A stretch of DNA of 64,000 bases from Hyaloscypha bicolor E. Its lineage: Eukaryota; Ascomycota; Leotiomycetes; Helotiales; Hyaloscyphaceae. Positions 44,001 through 55,746 of the stretch are shown here, piece by piece; the stretch's first letter is position 1, and every line of letters begins with the position of its first letter. A model generated the notes under the pieces. The model was given only the letters and a program-made list of their open reading frames with translations, had not been told where the DNA came from and did not search any database. The stretch spans positions 2,940,288 through 3,004,287 of the forward strand of contig NW_020194555.1 in the NCBI RefSeq assembly GCF_002865645.1, in the 5' to 3' direction. The position numbers and the translations under genes are program-made.

Positions 44001-46721
44001 GCAAGCTTCCGGAGCACGTCAGCGGCTAGGATTTGAGCCCCTCTTTTACGGTGTATTTACAGACTCGTAAGATTTGAAGCTGTTTCATGTACTCTTCGCG
44101 ATGTCATTAAACAACAGGAGAGATATGGTGAGAAAACAAACGAGACATCTTTTGCGAGTAGCGAATGACAGGAGGTGGGAATGTAAGAAACAGTGACAGC
44201 CTTGAAGAAAAACAATGGATGAAAGGAGGTGAAATTAAGCTTTTTGGAAACGTTTCCTCCATGAGACTACGATTAAGGGGGAAGCCTCGCGAGAGGAAGC
44301 TTAAGCCAGCCTTGGCGGGGAAAAGCTTGGAAATGCTTAACATCGTGGAGATCGGGAGATCGTTGCACAAGCACAAGGGCTGGGATGAACTTTGAGTAAG
44401 GCTGTGCCGTTTTTTTTAGGACTATTGATAGAATTAGTTTCAGACAAGGGAGGAGATGACCACTTGGCGGAGATCTTGAGTTTGGGGCCGAACACGAGAT
44501 TGGGACGAAATACTCGTATCTTGGGGCTGTGGCCGATTCTGAGACAGGCCGAACAGCCCAAAGAGGCACAGTTCGATTCGACTCTCGAGCATCAAACTCC
44601 GGCATAAGGTTAATGTCGTCGGACGAAAAGTCGCAAGATTCCCCCAAAAAGCTTGCGTCATGGGAAACTGTTCGCTTGAGGGTCACTCTCAATAGGGAAC
44701 CACACGAGACGAACGCATTGTAAAATAGGAGGTGGAGGGCAGTCGGCTGAGGTGCCGAGTCGCGAAACCGCGGTACCACATCTGAACATGAAACGAAGAA
44801 TAAGGAAACGCTGTGAGGCGATGAGATAGAGGCATTTACTTGCAGCAACTTCCCTTTAAAGTTGACGGAGTTCAGGAACTGTCGCTGAGTCTGTACAGCA
44901 ATGAAGAACCTTCATACGAAGGTAGAGAACATAGGTATACCAGAGCCTCGCCAAGGCTAATCTATCTCTTACTGCTCGGGGCTTCTCGACCTGTGAGGCC
45001 AATTGGAGTCTGAGGGGGGTCGCTTGGCAATATCAACATTAACCCTGGGAGAAACCCCACACAAACGATTCGTTTCTTCCAGATCATGGAACAAAGCCCA
45101 GAATCATACCGATGACATCTCAATATTTTGGCATGTCCAGTGCCCGAAATAACTTCTTTGGAGCGACATCTCCTCCCTCTTTCTCCGAGGCGCCGCTCTT
45201 GTCACTGTTGGTCGAGGGCGACCCCTACAGTTCGGATTGATGGAGGGGGAAACGAGCTTCTCGTGTTGAATCGGGTACAGGTACGGTCCGTACTCATGGT
45301 GCTGTTGGCTTCTGGGGTCCAGAAAGCTTGAGGCAGTGACAATCCGAGGAGCAGGACGCGGGAGAGGGGCCAATGGCCTCGCCGAAGGGTAAATTGAGCT
45401 GGTCGATGGGCCGCATGGCTCTTGGCATGGCTGGGGCTGGCGGTGATCCCCAGATTGCATGTCTCTCTCTCGTCAGTCAAGCTTTGCAGGCTTTTACAGC
45501 TCGTTGATGAGGTTCGCGCGAGATGTCACCGTTGATCACAGATTGGCGGCCGTGGCTTGAGATGTGGCAGGGCCCCCATGCGGCAGCAGCGCCTTGGCCA
45601 GATACGGGCAAGCCCAGCCGCGATTTGGGACATGCAGCTTGTTTCAATTGCTTGGCATGTCGTCGGGCCTGCAGCCTTTTCCGCCAATAGCAGCGCAGCC
45701 ATTACCCATTACACAGTTCTGACCAACGCGGCTTCTACATCGTAAGCCGGCCCACTCATCCACGACGTGTGGGTTCACTGGGGCTGGCCTGCCCATGCCA
45801 TGCCCTTCTCGCCGCAGAGCAGCAGCAGCATCGGAGGAGGAGAAACTGCATGACCAGACTCCAGAGGGGACGACATCCAAAACCAATGACCCCACGATAA
45901 TGGCGACACCAGGCCCGGAACTCGCGTCCCTCCAGTAACAGTCCATCTGTGGCTCCCACTGCTGTGGTCCTGGCCAGGCGGCTTCTGTGTCTCTTGTCCT
46001 TTATCAGATTCTTCAAGACACGAGACCGCTGGAGAGAGTGAAGAGACACTCGTTCCACCCGCTGCCCTCTCTGCGGTCAGCCACGGGGAGAGGGAGACCA
46101 GAACGCCTGCGGCCATCGCTGCCCCTCCCAGACTTGGCCCCGCCACAATCAGATCAAGGGCTACGCATCTGGTGACGAGGGCAACTTCGAGTCTGAGGTT
46201 CGACCAGGTTGTGAGTCGTGACGAGCGAGGACTGAAGGAGATCCCCCTTGGCCTCCATCCCCCATCTGGATCGCAACATATCCACCATCATTAAAAAAAA
46301 GATCCTCGAGACTGCATGGTTCAGAGGAGCACGGCCACAAACCACGGCTGCGGTTTGCCTGGGTGGTTGCATACCGGAAACTTTTCCCTCCATCTCACCA
46401 CCAGCCCTCGGCTCTCAGTCATATCGCATCTCTTGTCTTTTCCGACTCTGGCCAGCTTAGAGATCTCGAGACCGTTGACCCCCCGGACGTCGAAGAACAG
46501 AATATTACCCAGGAGCGTCCCTGTTCTGAACACACTATACCGATCTGGCCCCTAAATCCTACGGAGTATACCGGACGTCCATCCTCAACACCGACACCCC
46601 GCACCGTGAAGATATCAACTTGGACGGCTTGGTTGCTTTGTCTAACCCACCAACTCAATCTTCACTTCAGATCCCAACTGACAGAGCGCTTCTATTGCCT
46701 CTGTTAGCCTTTTCAATATAA
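41038..46721. other. Long gene-poor region upstream of the GATA factor
   Basis: About 5.7 kb with only short, overlapping frames on both strands and no recognisable domain. It contains a G-run cluster at 41485-41505, two CACGTG boxes near 41692-41712 and pyrimidine-rich tracts. One 81-codon minus frame (42791-43036) begins with a signal-peptide-like segment but has no other support. It may be an extended promoter or leader for the iron regulator, or hold non-coding transcripts. Confidence 0.45.
41485..41505. repeat. G-quadruplex-type (GGGGTT)n tract
   Basis: Four successive runs of three or four G separated by TT (GGGTTGGGGTTGGGGTTGGGG), matching the G3+N1-7 quadruplex rule. It resembles ciliate-type telomere sequence, not the fungal TTAGGG. 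It lies about 450 bp after the OTU gene. Confidence 0.85.
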
Positions 46722-47183
46722 TATCACCTGCTCGCTGACGTCTTCAAATCATCTCCCGGAGAAGACATAGTCGGCAAGACATTTTCAGCCACCAATATCC
46801 CCTTCTGTACGTCTGAAAGGATCAGATTACGGCACCAAGTTGCGTCTGGGTATTTCCCTATTTTTGGCCTCGTTACTCAAGCCCTATTAGTCGATTATCT
46901 TGCTTTTTTCCGACAAGTGGCTCTTGCACTAGCCCCTGGTACATATACATACTGGGACCCTCTCACTGGTCAACTCTTGCATATCCCTAACTATCTCGAC
47001 TTCTTCTACCCCGATCCTAAGGGAACCACATTCCAACAAGGAGACCAGATCACATTGCTCATCAGACGCCTGGCCGATGAAACGGCTGCCACTGCCTTGG
47101 ACTCGACCATATCCTTCGTCCTGGAACTGTATCAGTTCCTCCATCGGATTAGATACTGGAATCATTCTCAGCTCGTTAACTAA
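46722..47183 (+). other. ATG-less 153-codon open frame upstream of sreA
   Basis: An open frame runs from after a TAA at 46719 to a TAA at 47181-47183 with no ATG anywhere. The translation looks protein-like (RLRHQVASGYFPIFGLVTQA, WDPLTGQLLHIPNYLDFFY, TISFVLELYQFLHRI), but I recognise no family. It could be an exon of an unrecognised transcript, a relic, or chance; it ends 90 bp before the sreA start and is in the same frame. Confidence 0.3.
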
Positions 47184-47273
47184 GCATCACCATATTCAGC
47201 TCCAACACTCTTCCAAACTCAACAAGACTACCTTATGTGCTGCGCGCTGCGTCAATTTCCTGTGACTGACTTT

Positions 47274-49127
47274 ATGTCGGATCACCCTTTCAGAGCCATG
47301 TGTGACCGAGGATCATCATCGCCGCATCAGCGGAGGGAAGACACTTTCCCATTGCGAACGACACTCCCCAGCAGAGAACCATCGAAAGAAGATATCGAGC
47401 TTGCCCAGCGCTTAATAGGCCATTCACAAGCAGCGAGAAACAACGAACAGACCGCCAAGGACAGCCCTTCCCCAACCCACGAGCTTCAAAGCCCAGGATC
47501 AAAAAGTCCGTCATCCGACAGAATGCATCAATTCACACCAAGATCACTTTCCGTGGAGCGAAGCCAACGAGAAACATCCCAAACCTACTCATCAGCTACT
47601 TCACCGCCACCACCACATACTGTTCCAAGCGGCCAAATTTGCAGGTAAGTTTGACTAACTTCCAGGTCGGACTCGTACTAATTTGAATAGCAACTGTGGG
47701 ACAACCAGAACGCCATTGTGGAGAAGATCACCTCAAGGAGCTACAATTTGTAACGCATGTGGACTCTACCTGAAGGCGAGAAATGCTTCCAGACCCACAA
47801 ACTTGAAGCGTCCACCTTCCATTATCACTCCCTCATCAGGACAACGATCTCCAGAGCAGAGAAACTCTCCAGCAAGGACGGGCGGATCTTCAACCGGTGC
47901 TACCTTTGTAGCTGCGGATCATACGCCAGTTGGGTCGTGCCCAGGAGGTGGAAGATGCAATGGTACAGGTGGAGCTGAAGGTTGCAGCGGATGTCCAGCA
48001 TTCAACAACAGAGTCTCCAAGAGCGCGCATTTCACCGTCTCCCAGGACAGACAACAAACATCGCAACCCCAAAACGACCAACCCACAGATGCACCTTCAC
48101 CGATCGACGTTGCTTCTCTGAGCATCCAAACGCAAAACACCACAGTCGTCGTGGCTTGTCAAAATTGTGGAACTACCATTACTCCATTGTGGAGAAGAGA
48201 CGAGAGTGGTCACACGATTTGCAACGCCTGTGGTACGTATATCTTGTTCCGAAACAAACCCGCCTCCACCCATGCTGACAGTCCCTAGGCTTGTACTACA
48301 AGCTCCACGGCGTGCACCGCCCCGTCGCGATGAAGAAATCCGTCATCAAACGACGAAAGCGAGTCGTCCCGGCAGTTCAAGGCACGCAGGCATCCGGCAT
48401 TGACATCGCAAACAATTCCATGGGCTCTCCCGAGTCGGATCAACACAGCCCCCCAGCCGAACCCCAGTCCCAGCGCGGATCCATAAACCCAGACGGCTCT
48501 GTAAATCTGGGGTTCCGAATCCGAAACGAAGCCGGCCGTGCTCTCCTCCCTGATCCGGTCTCCTCCAGTCGCGCTGCAAACCATAAAGCACCCCCTAGCA
48601 GCGACCTCACAGCCTACGCCTCCACAATCACGCAGCAAGCGCACGAACATCACGAGTCCTTGAGCAACGACAACCGTCTTCCACCAATGGCCTCCTACCC
48701 CTCACCAACACAGCGCCATTCCTCCGTGTCGCCCAACTCCTTCCTCTCGCCCTCAAGAAAACGCTCTTTCTCAGCCGCTGAAATTGAACCCCTGCAGCCC
48801 TCCTTCCCCGAATCCACACACCCCAAGCGTCTCTCGTCCATAAAATCCATCCTCAACCCAGGCACCTTCTCAGATCCCGAGACCGATAGAGATAGGCAGA
48901 GTCCAGGACGGTATCCATGTGTCGGAAGTCCATTCAGCAGCGGCTACGCTACCAGTCCCGCAAACAGCGGCGTCGGCAGCACCCTGAACAGCGCTCGGGA
49001 TCCAGCAAGCGAGAGCGAGCGAGCTAAACTTGAAAGGCGCGAGATGCTGCAAAGGGAAGCAGAGAAGATGCGCGAAGCGCTCAAGGCAAAGGAGCGTGAG
49101 TTGGCGGAGTTGGGGATGATGGAGTAA
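47274..49127 (+). CDS. sreA: GATA-type iron regulator SreA/Sre/Urbs1
   Basis: Exons 47274-47644, 47691-48232 and 48289-49127 give 583 aa. Two GATA zinc fingers C-x2-C-x17-C-x2-C are visible: Cys123/126/144/147 ([20 protein letters not shown]) and Cys280/283/301/304 ([20 protein letters not shown], completed across intron 2). Between them lies the four-cysteine block [19 protein letters not shown] (Cys207/213/222/225), diagnostic of the fungal siderophore regulators and thought to sense iron, probably through an Fe-S cluster. The C-terminus has a nuclear-signal-like RRRKR-type patch after finger 2 ([10 protein letters not shown]) and ends in a coiled coil ([19 protein letters not shown]). In other fungi this protein represses siderophore and iron-uptake genes when iron is plentiful. 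ATGs at 47235 and 47298 are alternative starts; 47274 was chosen by analogy. Confidence 0.95.
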
Positions 49128-49972
49128 GCTCGTTTACCAGGCTATTTTGAATGATTTATGTTTATGAATATGAAGCAAGGAATCGTTTTAGCGCGGGTTG
49201 GATTTGTCTTCAAGGCATAGATTGCGGGTTGGGATCAATTGGGATCGGAGGGGATATCTCTTGGCGTTTTCCTGGATTTGGATCGAAGGATCAAACAATC
49301 TTCGCTTCTTCTCCTGGCGGTATACGTTTTGAAAAAGAGATTTTGAGTAAGGAGGTACATGGGACTGTGTAGAAAGAAGAAAGAGAGAGAGAGGATGATA
49401 GCTATTGTATAGTTTGGAGAATGGATTTTTAAAAGATAATTTGCTTTTGTCTGATAATCATGATTTCAAAATGCTGGCGCTGATATGTGAGTCTGCAAAG
49501 CAAATTTGAATCTTGCATCTTCCCCAAGATATTCCACCGCTAAGAATTTGCTGTACAGGCATTAGGTAGATATACGGGCTTGCAGTCCTTTTCCAGCTGC
49601 CTGGGATCGGCGAATCTGGGCAATTTCAACGGAATAAGAGGCAAATATTGCGAATACAAGGATAGGCGTCGTGGGGCACTTCGTGCTTGCATAGGAAGAA
49701 ACCGAATATGGTACAAACGCAAGGAAAAGAAGGGCACTCTCTATCTTCATATCGTATCATCCATCCATCCATCCATCCTTCCTTCTTTCCTTCCCTTCCA
49801 TTCTCCTCATTCATATCCTTTCCTCCAAATTTCAGCAAGACCCCACCCATCCATGCCAAGAAATCGAATCCTTCCCAAACACCGCCTCCATCCTTCCTTG
49901 CCGTTGTATGCACAATCATTCGAGAGCTTATAGAGACAGAGAGTAAGGGCACGAGCGATTTAGGGAGGGGGA
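49128..49972. other. Intergenic region, 3' of sreA and 3' of TVP15
   Basis: About 845 bp between convergent genes. It holds a simple-sequence tract at about 49759-49800 and G/A-rich stretches; I see no gene. Confidence 0.45.
49759..49800. repeat. CCAT/CCTT microsatellite
   Basis: TCCATCCATCCATCCATCC followed by CTTCCTTCTTTCCTTCCCTTCC: four CCAT units passing into CCTT-type units. Confidence 0.9.
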
Positions 49973-50708
49973 TTACACCTGCTCAGCACCCCATCCGCCG
50001 TCCGCTTCGCGCATATTCTGCGGTGGCTCGATGGACGGGATAAACTCGAGGACTACATAGGCCACGCCAATTATCCCAATTATGGTGCCAAAGATGATGT
50101 CCATGGTGTTGTGTTCGAGGAGGATGGAGCCGCAGAAGATGTAGACTTTGCAAGTGAAGCGTCAGCGAGCTTTCTGGTTGAATGTGAAGTTTGGAAAGGG
50201 ATGGTTGGAAAGGTGGAGGGGGAGGCTCGCAAGCTCGCAATGGAAGGGACAGGACAGGAAAGGGGACATACAGATTCCTCGGCCGATGAAAGAGAAGAGA
50301 AAGCTTGCATAGCGGGAGATTTGCGGTGGGATTTGGAACTCTAGCAACGCGATCGCTGTTCCTTTGATCAGCTTCTGCACAACAAGAAGGGTTTTTGAGG
50401 GAGAGGACTCACCGAGACCAAAAAGTAGAACATAAATCCCAACAATGATGTCCGAGCTAAAGTCCCATTGTTAACTGAGCGGAACTCGCGGTGGGAGCTG
50501 TCGCAGCCTACATGTAGTGATGCGGGAAGATATGCCAAATTCCACCCACAGCCATCAGCGCACCAACACCCAGATTCACAAGTCGGCTATCCAAGTTGTT
50601 AGTTTATTGATCTTTGTTTCTTAGCAGATAGGGGAGGGACGGGGAGAGGCGCAATGGGATGGAGCGCAAGGCAACTTACAAAGCATCAGAAAAATCCATC
50701 GTGGACAT
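49973..50708 (-). CDS. TVP15: Golgi membrane protein Tvp15 (COPI-associated)
   Basis: Five exons on the minus strand: 50708-50680, 50586-50512, 50456-50413, 50361-50272, 50145-49973; 136 aa, the normal length. Sequence order fits Tvp15: MSTMDFSDAFRLVNLGVGAL, AVGGIWHIFPHHY, SDIIVGIYVLLFGLGTAIAL, LEFQIPPQISRYASFLFSFI, GRGIFYIFCGSILLEHN, IIGIIGVAYVVLEFIPSIEP. Four hydrophobic segments predict a four-pass protein of late Golgi vesicles that associates with COPI/Tlg2 vesicles. Introns are 93, 55, 51 and 126 nt; two use AAG acceptors. Every exon junction keeps the frame, which supports the model although each exon is short. Confidence 0.92.
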
Positions 50709-50998
50709 TGCTCTCGATCACGGTCACAGAACGCAGGTACGCAGCGCACAAGATCTCAGGTTGGTTCCTGACGACAGGAGTGGATTAGAATTAGCTTGTT
50801 GAGAGTATGCGAGGACAGGTAGGAGGTGAAGAAGAAGTCGAGTTTGAAGTCAAGACGCTACGTAACGAAGACAGCAAGCTGCACAGGCCACTGGCCAAGG
50901 AATTTTGGACAGGGGGTGCACGTGCGCCTTCCCGTTTCTGGGCTGGCTCGAGGACGACGACACCTCAATCAAAACAAGAACAATAAGAGAGAGCGGGC

Positions 50999-51406
50999 TT
51001 ACGGATACTGTGCACTTTCGATTTCGAGGTTGGTGGTGTAGATGATATCGCCCGGTTGCGCTGCTCGAGGAGGCAAGTCAGGATTTGTGGTCATCCTGTG
51101 ACAAGGTCAGAATCCCGTTGCCTAATGGGACCACGCGGCTCTGAGCCTCCGACAATATCATCAATGGGAAGAGAAAGTAGCTTGCCTTGGAGAGAAATGA
51201 GAGAGTGGCTCTTCGTCGCTTGGCCCGGATACTCGGTGAGAGTCGAAGGCTCCAAGGCTGCTGGCGATGCCGTTCCGATGGGTTCTAATTGTGTCGTTTT
51301 CTGCGAAGTGCTTTGTGGTGTAGCGGCGCTGGAAGAAGTACCAGATGAAGTAGGAGATAGAGAGCAGGCAGTGGTAGACAATAGAGCTCACCACACAGTG
51401 AATCAT
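50999..51406 (-). CDS. Small single-pass membrane protein, unknown function
   Basis: Exons on the minus strand: 51406-51186 and 51095-50999 (105 aa from the first ATG). A transmembrane segment lies at the N-terminus (CVVSSIVYHCLLSISYFIWY), followed by a basic stop-transfer (FFQRRYTTKHF) and a polar tail (GPSDEEPLSHFSPRMTTNPD, then GDIIYTTNLEIESAQYP). The join requires a GC-AG intron (GCAAGC...GTCACAG, 90 nt); reading through instead gives an early stop. The frame continues upstream of the ATG as DWPEDRL after a plausible acceptor with a CACTAAC branch point at about 51444, so an upstream exon probably exists that I could not place. The gene lies head-to-tail 290 bp upstream of TVP15. No family recognised. 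Confidence 0.6.
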
Positions 51407-54353
51407 CAAGCGGTCTTCTGGCCAGTCTGTAGTCCAGAGTTAGTGGTGGACGCAGCCCAAAGCGAGCCGAAAGAGGGGACTTGTGAAGAGCGATAGCCAT
51501 CTTGTTTGTGATTTTTCTGCCTTGTTCTGCTGTGTTCTGGTATAATGCCAATGCTTGCCCTCAAGTGAGAGATTGGATTGATGTCTACCTTGTCTCGGGA
51601 GTCTAGTGGTGCTCGTGAAAGCGGTTGGAGGAGGCGGTGGAATGTCAAGTTGAGCTGCTTAAGCACGAAAAACCCTCAGAGATATACACTTCCGTCCAAG
51701 CTAGTACTGGTACCTCGACGGATTATTCCGAGTTCGTGAAACTCACTGAGTCGAATTAAGCATGTTTTGGTTGCTTTCTGATGGCCAGGGCCTATGATCC
51801 TCCAGCCTTAGCCTTACTCTAAACCCCAAAGGCGTATGAATTAAAGTGGGATCCAGACAAACTTCACTATCTGGATCTTGTGGTTTATTCGAGGTTATCT
51901 GAGACTTTGGAAGCACTACCTTCTTGGAACATGGGAACTGTTCAGCTCCTTGACCTCCCCCCTTCCCTATAGGCAGATGTCTTCCATTCTAGAGTCTTGA
52001 AACCGAGACCACATGTTAAGGCTCGTCAAGCCAAAAGCCTGCCAACCCATAGAAGTGAGAACTGGAATTTGCAACTTTCTCTTTTTGAGTGTCACAACCC
52101 TTCCCCATCTTCTCGGAAGATCGATGGCTCATTCGGAGGCTCTGCGTCCTCATCCCTTCGACCTCTGCAACTCAGTCGACAGCCTCTGGTGATCAACGAA
52201 ATGGATTTTTGCCATCAAGCTGCCTCGGAAGGAAAGCTGGAACACCATATGAACGCTAGTTTTAAACATCGAGACTATCAACACTTAGGGATTTGCTTAA
52301 AGGGCAGGACCGAAAAGGGGAGGGTGGGCATGAGACAACTTTAGCTTTTGGATTCAACGGTGCATTAATAAGGAGGAGCCTGAAAGCAACACTTGGAAGG
52401 AGCCGGATCAAGACGCAGAACGAATCAAACAAGGATAACGCCTATGAAGCCCTCCCCTTGGGACCGTGCTCTTGCCAATAGAAGCCAACGACCGGGATGG
52501 CGAGGCGAGATTGTATTTGCTTGATCGACTCTGCGAATTGGATTATTTAGCTTTACCGTCTTGCACTTCGCTCATTGTTTGACTCATTGTTGCTCTTTAA
52601 CTCTTTGACTCGATCTCTAGGATGAAGGATACAAGGTATTCTGAAGCGGCCTGCACCTCAACGCAGTCTTCCCTTGCATTTGATCTTGATTCAAAACCTT
52701 CAAATAACCTCTGCCTCAAGAGATCTAAGGTCCTCGATCAATGGTTCGAAGGTTACTGCTCTGGTCCCCTTCAACCTCTTGAACCTCGACCTCCATCATC
52801 AAAGCGAAGCGCTTCTGCATCGACCTGCTTACGCCTTCAATCACTTAATCTTGAAAGGCTTCGCGCAGCGTCTGGTTTGAGATATTGAGGATTCTCGACC
52901 CTTTATCTTCCCTTTCCCTAATCGAAGCTTCAAAGGTGACCCCCTCCCCCCTCGGTATCCAAGATCGCTTGCATTCTTCATCGGGAGGTCGAAGTTCCGT
53001 CGCCGCCTTGAAATCGGTTTCGCGATGGCCTCTTATCTCCTGTGCTCCGGAATTCTTCCGCCTTCAAAATGGCTTTTATGTATTCAAATAAGCGATATTC
53101 GTGCAACAGTTCATGGCATAACTTAGGTCATAAGGATACGTATCACCCCCCATTCCTAACGTTAGAGGGCACCACACACTTGACGATTAGTAGCATATTT
53201 GCCTCTGGCGACTCTAGGTGACAGCATGAGAGCGCGATCCCCCGCCCGCTCGCGTTCCATGAGACCAGAGGCACAAAAAAAGTAGCGCGAGACTTTTCTG
53301 AACACCTGAGTGGGCCCCCGCAAGGGTGCAGGTCTGGTCACATCGGCATGTCACCAGTAGAAAAATGTTCAGTTTTGCCATTTTAATCGCAGCTTCGAAG
53401 CTTTTTTTTGGTTGCGAATTTTTGAGGCCATTCGCAAGCGAGGCGAGGCGACGACGAGGTTCCTCGCGAGCAATTTTCTTAGCCTTACAACGACCAAAAA
53501 ATGATCAGTTGCAATCACTATAGAAAATCTCATTACTGCCATGGCTCTTCATGCCCGATCACTCACCTCTCACAGATGCACTCAATTCTGGTTCTCTGCA
53601 GCTGTTTTTTCTCGCGACTACAACTTCCCCTTCAAGATGTCCTCAGCAATCGTCTTCCCATTATGCATTCCCATCAACTTTTTACCAATCTTGAACTTCT
53701 CCTCGTCTAGAAATTTAGCCCCTATACTGTAGGTGTTAGGGGAGAAAAACTCCTTCCTTTCTCTAGCTGACCAATGACTTACTCCCTAGACAATCTCCCG
53801 GATTCTCCTGGAACAGTTTGTATCGAGCAATTTCTGACTCTCCCGTTACCTAGGTGCTTCTCCTGGCCCTTCCAACTGCCTCCAAACCTCAACCTCCCAT
53901 CAGGTCCACTTCGCCATTCCGTTAACAAACCGCACCCAGTCTCCTATCCATCACCAGAAAATGACCAGCCTCCTTAATAACAAACTGCTTGAAAATACCC
54001 AGCTTGGCACCTGCGCTGTCTCCCCATCCGACCCGAGTCCTTCTCATGCAGAATCAGCACGCTATTCTAATCTACGCCCAAGTAATTAAGATTGGGCCAT
54101 GCGGTGGCAAGCACATTTGAACAGCAATACAAATCAGAGTCTGGTCGAAAGCTCTAGCGGAAGTTCATTCACATGTTCTCTTGGATATTTCCTTACTAAT
54201 TCTTGCGTGTATCTCCAAAGAAGCAACGCGCCAGCTACCCGAGCGTTCCCTGTCAAGACTCCGACGATAGAAATATTATACCGACATCATCACAACCAAA
54301 TTATAGCCTTCCCAAAGTTGATCCCATAATCTCAGCCTATCCAAAAGCCAACG
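51407..54353. other. Gene-poor region
   Basis: About 2.9 kb with only short frames (for example 52622-52888 and 53541-53732) lacking any family resemblance. It includes a GC-rich patch at 53230-53330 and a purine-rich GAGGCGAGGCGACGACGAGG patch near 53441. I see no transposon ends. Confidence 0.4.
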
Positions 54354-55434
54354 TCACGGCAAAGAAACAACCACCTTCTTGGCCCTCACACGCTTCTTAC
54401 CAACCTCAAATCCCTTGTTTACAGCCTCCAACCCACGTCCAACGACCTCGGGCTCCAGCGCTACGATATAACTCCCATCCTTCAGCGCATCGCCCAAAAA
54501 ATCAACATAAACCGCCTTCCCCATCGACGTATTGGCAAAATGGTCCCCAGCTTGATGCCCCTGAGGTTCGACTTGATCCCATACTCAAGCCCCCCAGAGA
54601 AGAAGTAGAGTATCGTGCGAGGGACGACGAAAGTCTTAGGTGGTTGGTTAGGCATAGGGTAACTCGCCACAGAGATGAACTTGCTGCCGTGGCACTGAGG
54701 CAGGATATCAAGACAGGCTTCAACAGCCCCGGTACCCATTGTCAGCGCTCCAGCTGTCGTCTTGTCTTTGAACGCGCGGACAATATCTGGGACGACAGTC
54801 TTGCTGCTGTAGTCGAAGGCTTGGACTGCGCCGAGCTTTTTCATAAGCTCGAAGTTCGCAGCCGAGCAGGTGGTAATAACTTCGTAGTTTGCGGCAACAG
54901 CAAGCTGATTTGCATTGCAGCCGACGCTTGTTGCTCCTCCCCAGACGAGAAGTGTTTTGCCAGTCGGTTTCAAGTGGGGTACGGTAGGTAGTTGAAAAGC
55001 CAATTGGTCTTTAAGGAAGAGCCACTAGCCGCCGTGATTACTGCAAGCGGCAGGATGGCTGCTTGCTCGACGGCTATCGTGGGAGGAATGGGAGCAGTCA
55101 TGTGGTTGACGAGAACAGTGTATAGTCGGAAGTCTCCTTTTACGGAGTCATTGAACGCTTCGTTTATGCCACAACCCTGGCTCACAACGCGATCACCAAC
55201 TTTAAAGCGCGTCACAGAGCTCCCAACTTCTACCACTTCACCGACCACCTGAAAGAGGGACCGTAAGTATGGTCTTGCGGAACTGAGACAGATAAGCGGG
55301 CTGTCTGTACCGTCCGTCCCTAGGATGAAGGGGTCTTTGACCCACTTGAACATCATGCCACGTTTGTCCGGTATCACCCAGTCAATTGGATTGATGGCTA
55401 CAACTTTTCAATGTCGCTTGTCAAAGATGGACAT
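54354..55434 (-). pseudogene. Decayed zinc-type medium-chain dehydrogenase/reductase
   Basis: The minus strand from ATG 55434 (MSIFDKRH) meets an in-frame TGA at 55410-55408, then reads KVVAINPIDWVIPDKR, VVGEVVEVGSSVTRFKVGDR and VEQAAILPLAVITAASG. Near 55025 it must shift one base to continue LFLKDQLAFQLPTVPHLKPT, GKTLLVWGGATSVGCNANQL (the NAD(P)H-binding loop) and AVQAFDYSSKTVVPDIVRAF. Near 54550 it shifts again into HFANTSMGKAVYVDFLGDAL, VVGRGLEAVNKGFEVGKKRV and the stop at 54354. This is the whole medium-chain reductase layout in three frames plus a stop, so it is almost certainly inactive. Relatives include quinone/enoyl reductases, some of them accessory enzymes of secondary metabolism. 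No other biosynthetic gene is nearby. Confidence 0.85.
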
Positions 55435-55746
55435 CCATCTGTATATCTATCTTGACCCGCAGTGCTGGTGTGGGGTGGGAAGCCGGAAGGAGGCGCTTAT
55501 TGGGCATTCTGGAACTCCACAAAGTAGGGCAAACTTTGAACAGATGGACGTTAACTCAAGGGAATATTCAGATGTCGTTTTTTCTGTCGGTCATGAGGCT
55601 GTGTAAGGCTGTACTTGCTTTTTCAGCTGCGTCCGCTACCCTCTGCAGCCTCGCGATACTCGCATAAAGCATCATTCGGCTCTCGTTTGCCTCAAATACA
55701 TCTCTCATCGAAATCTCCCTTCTCGTCTTGCTGATTATCGGCCAGC

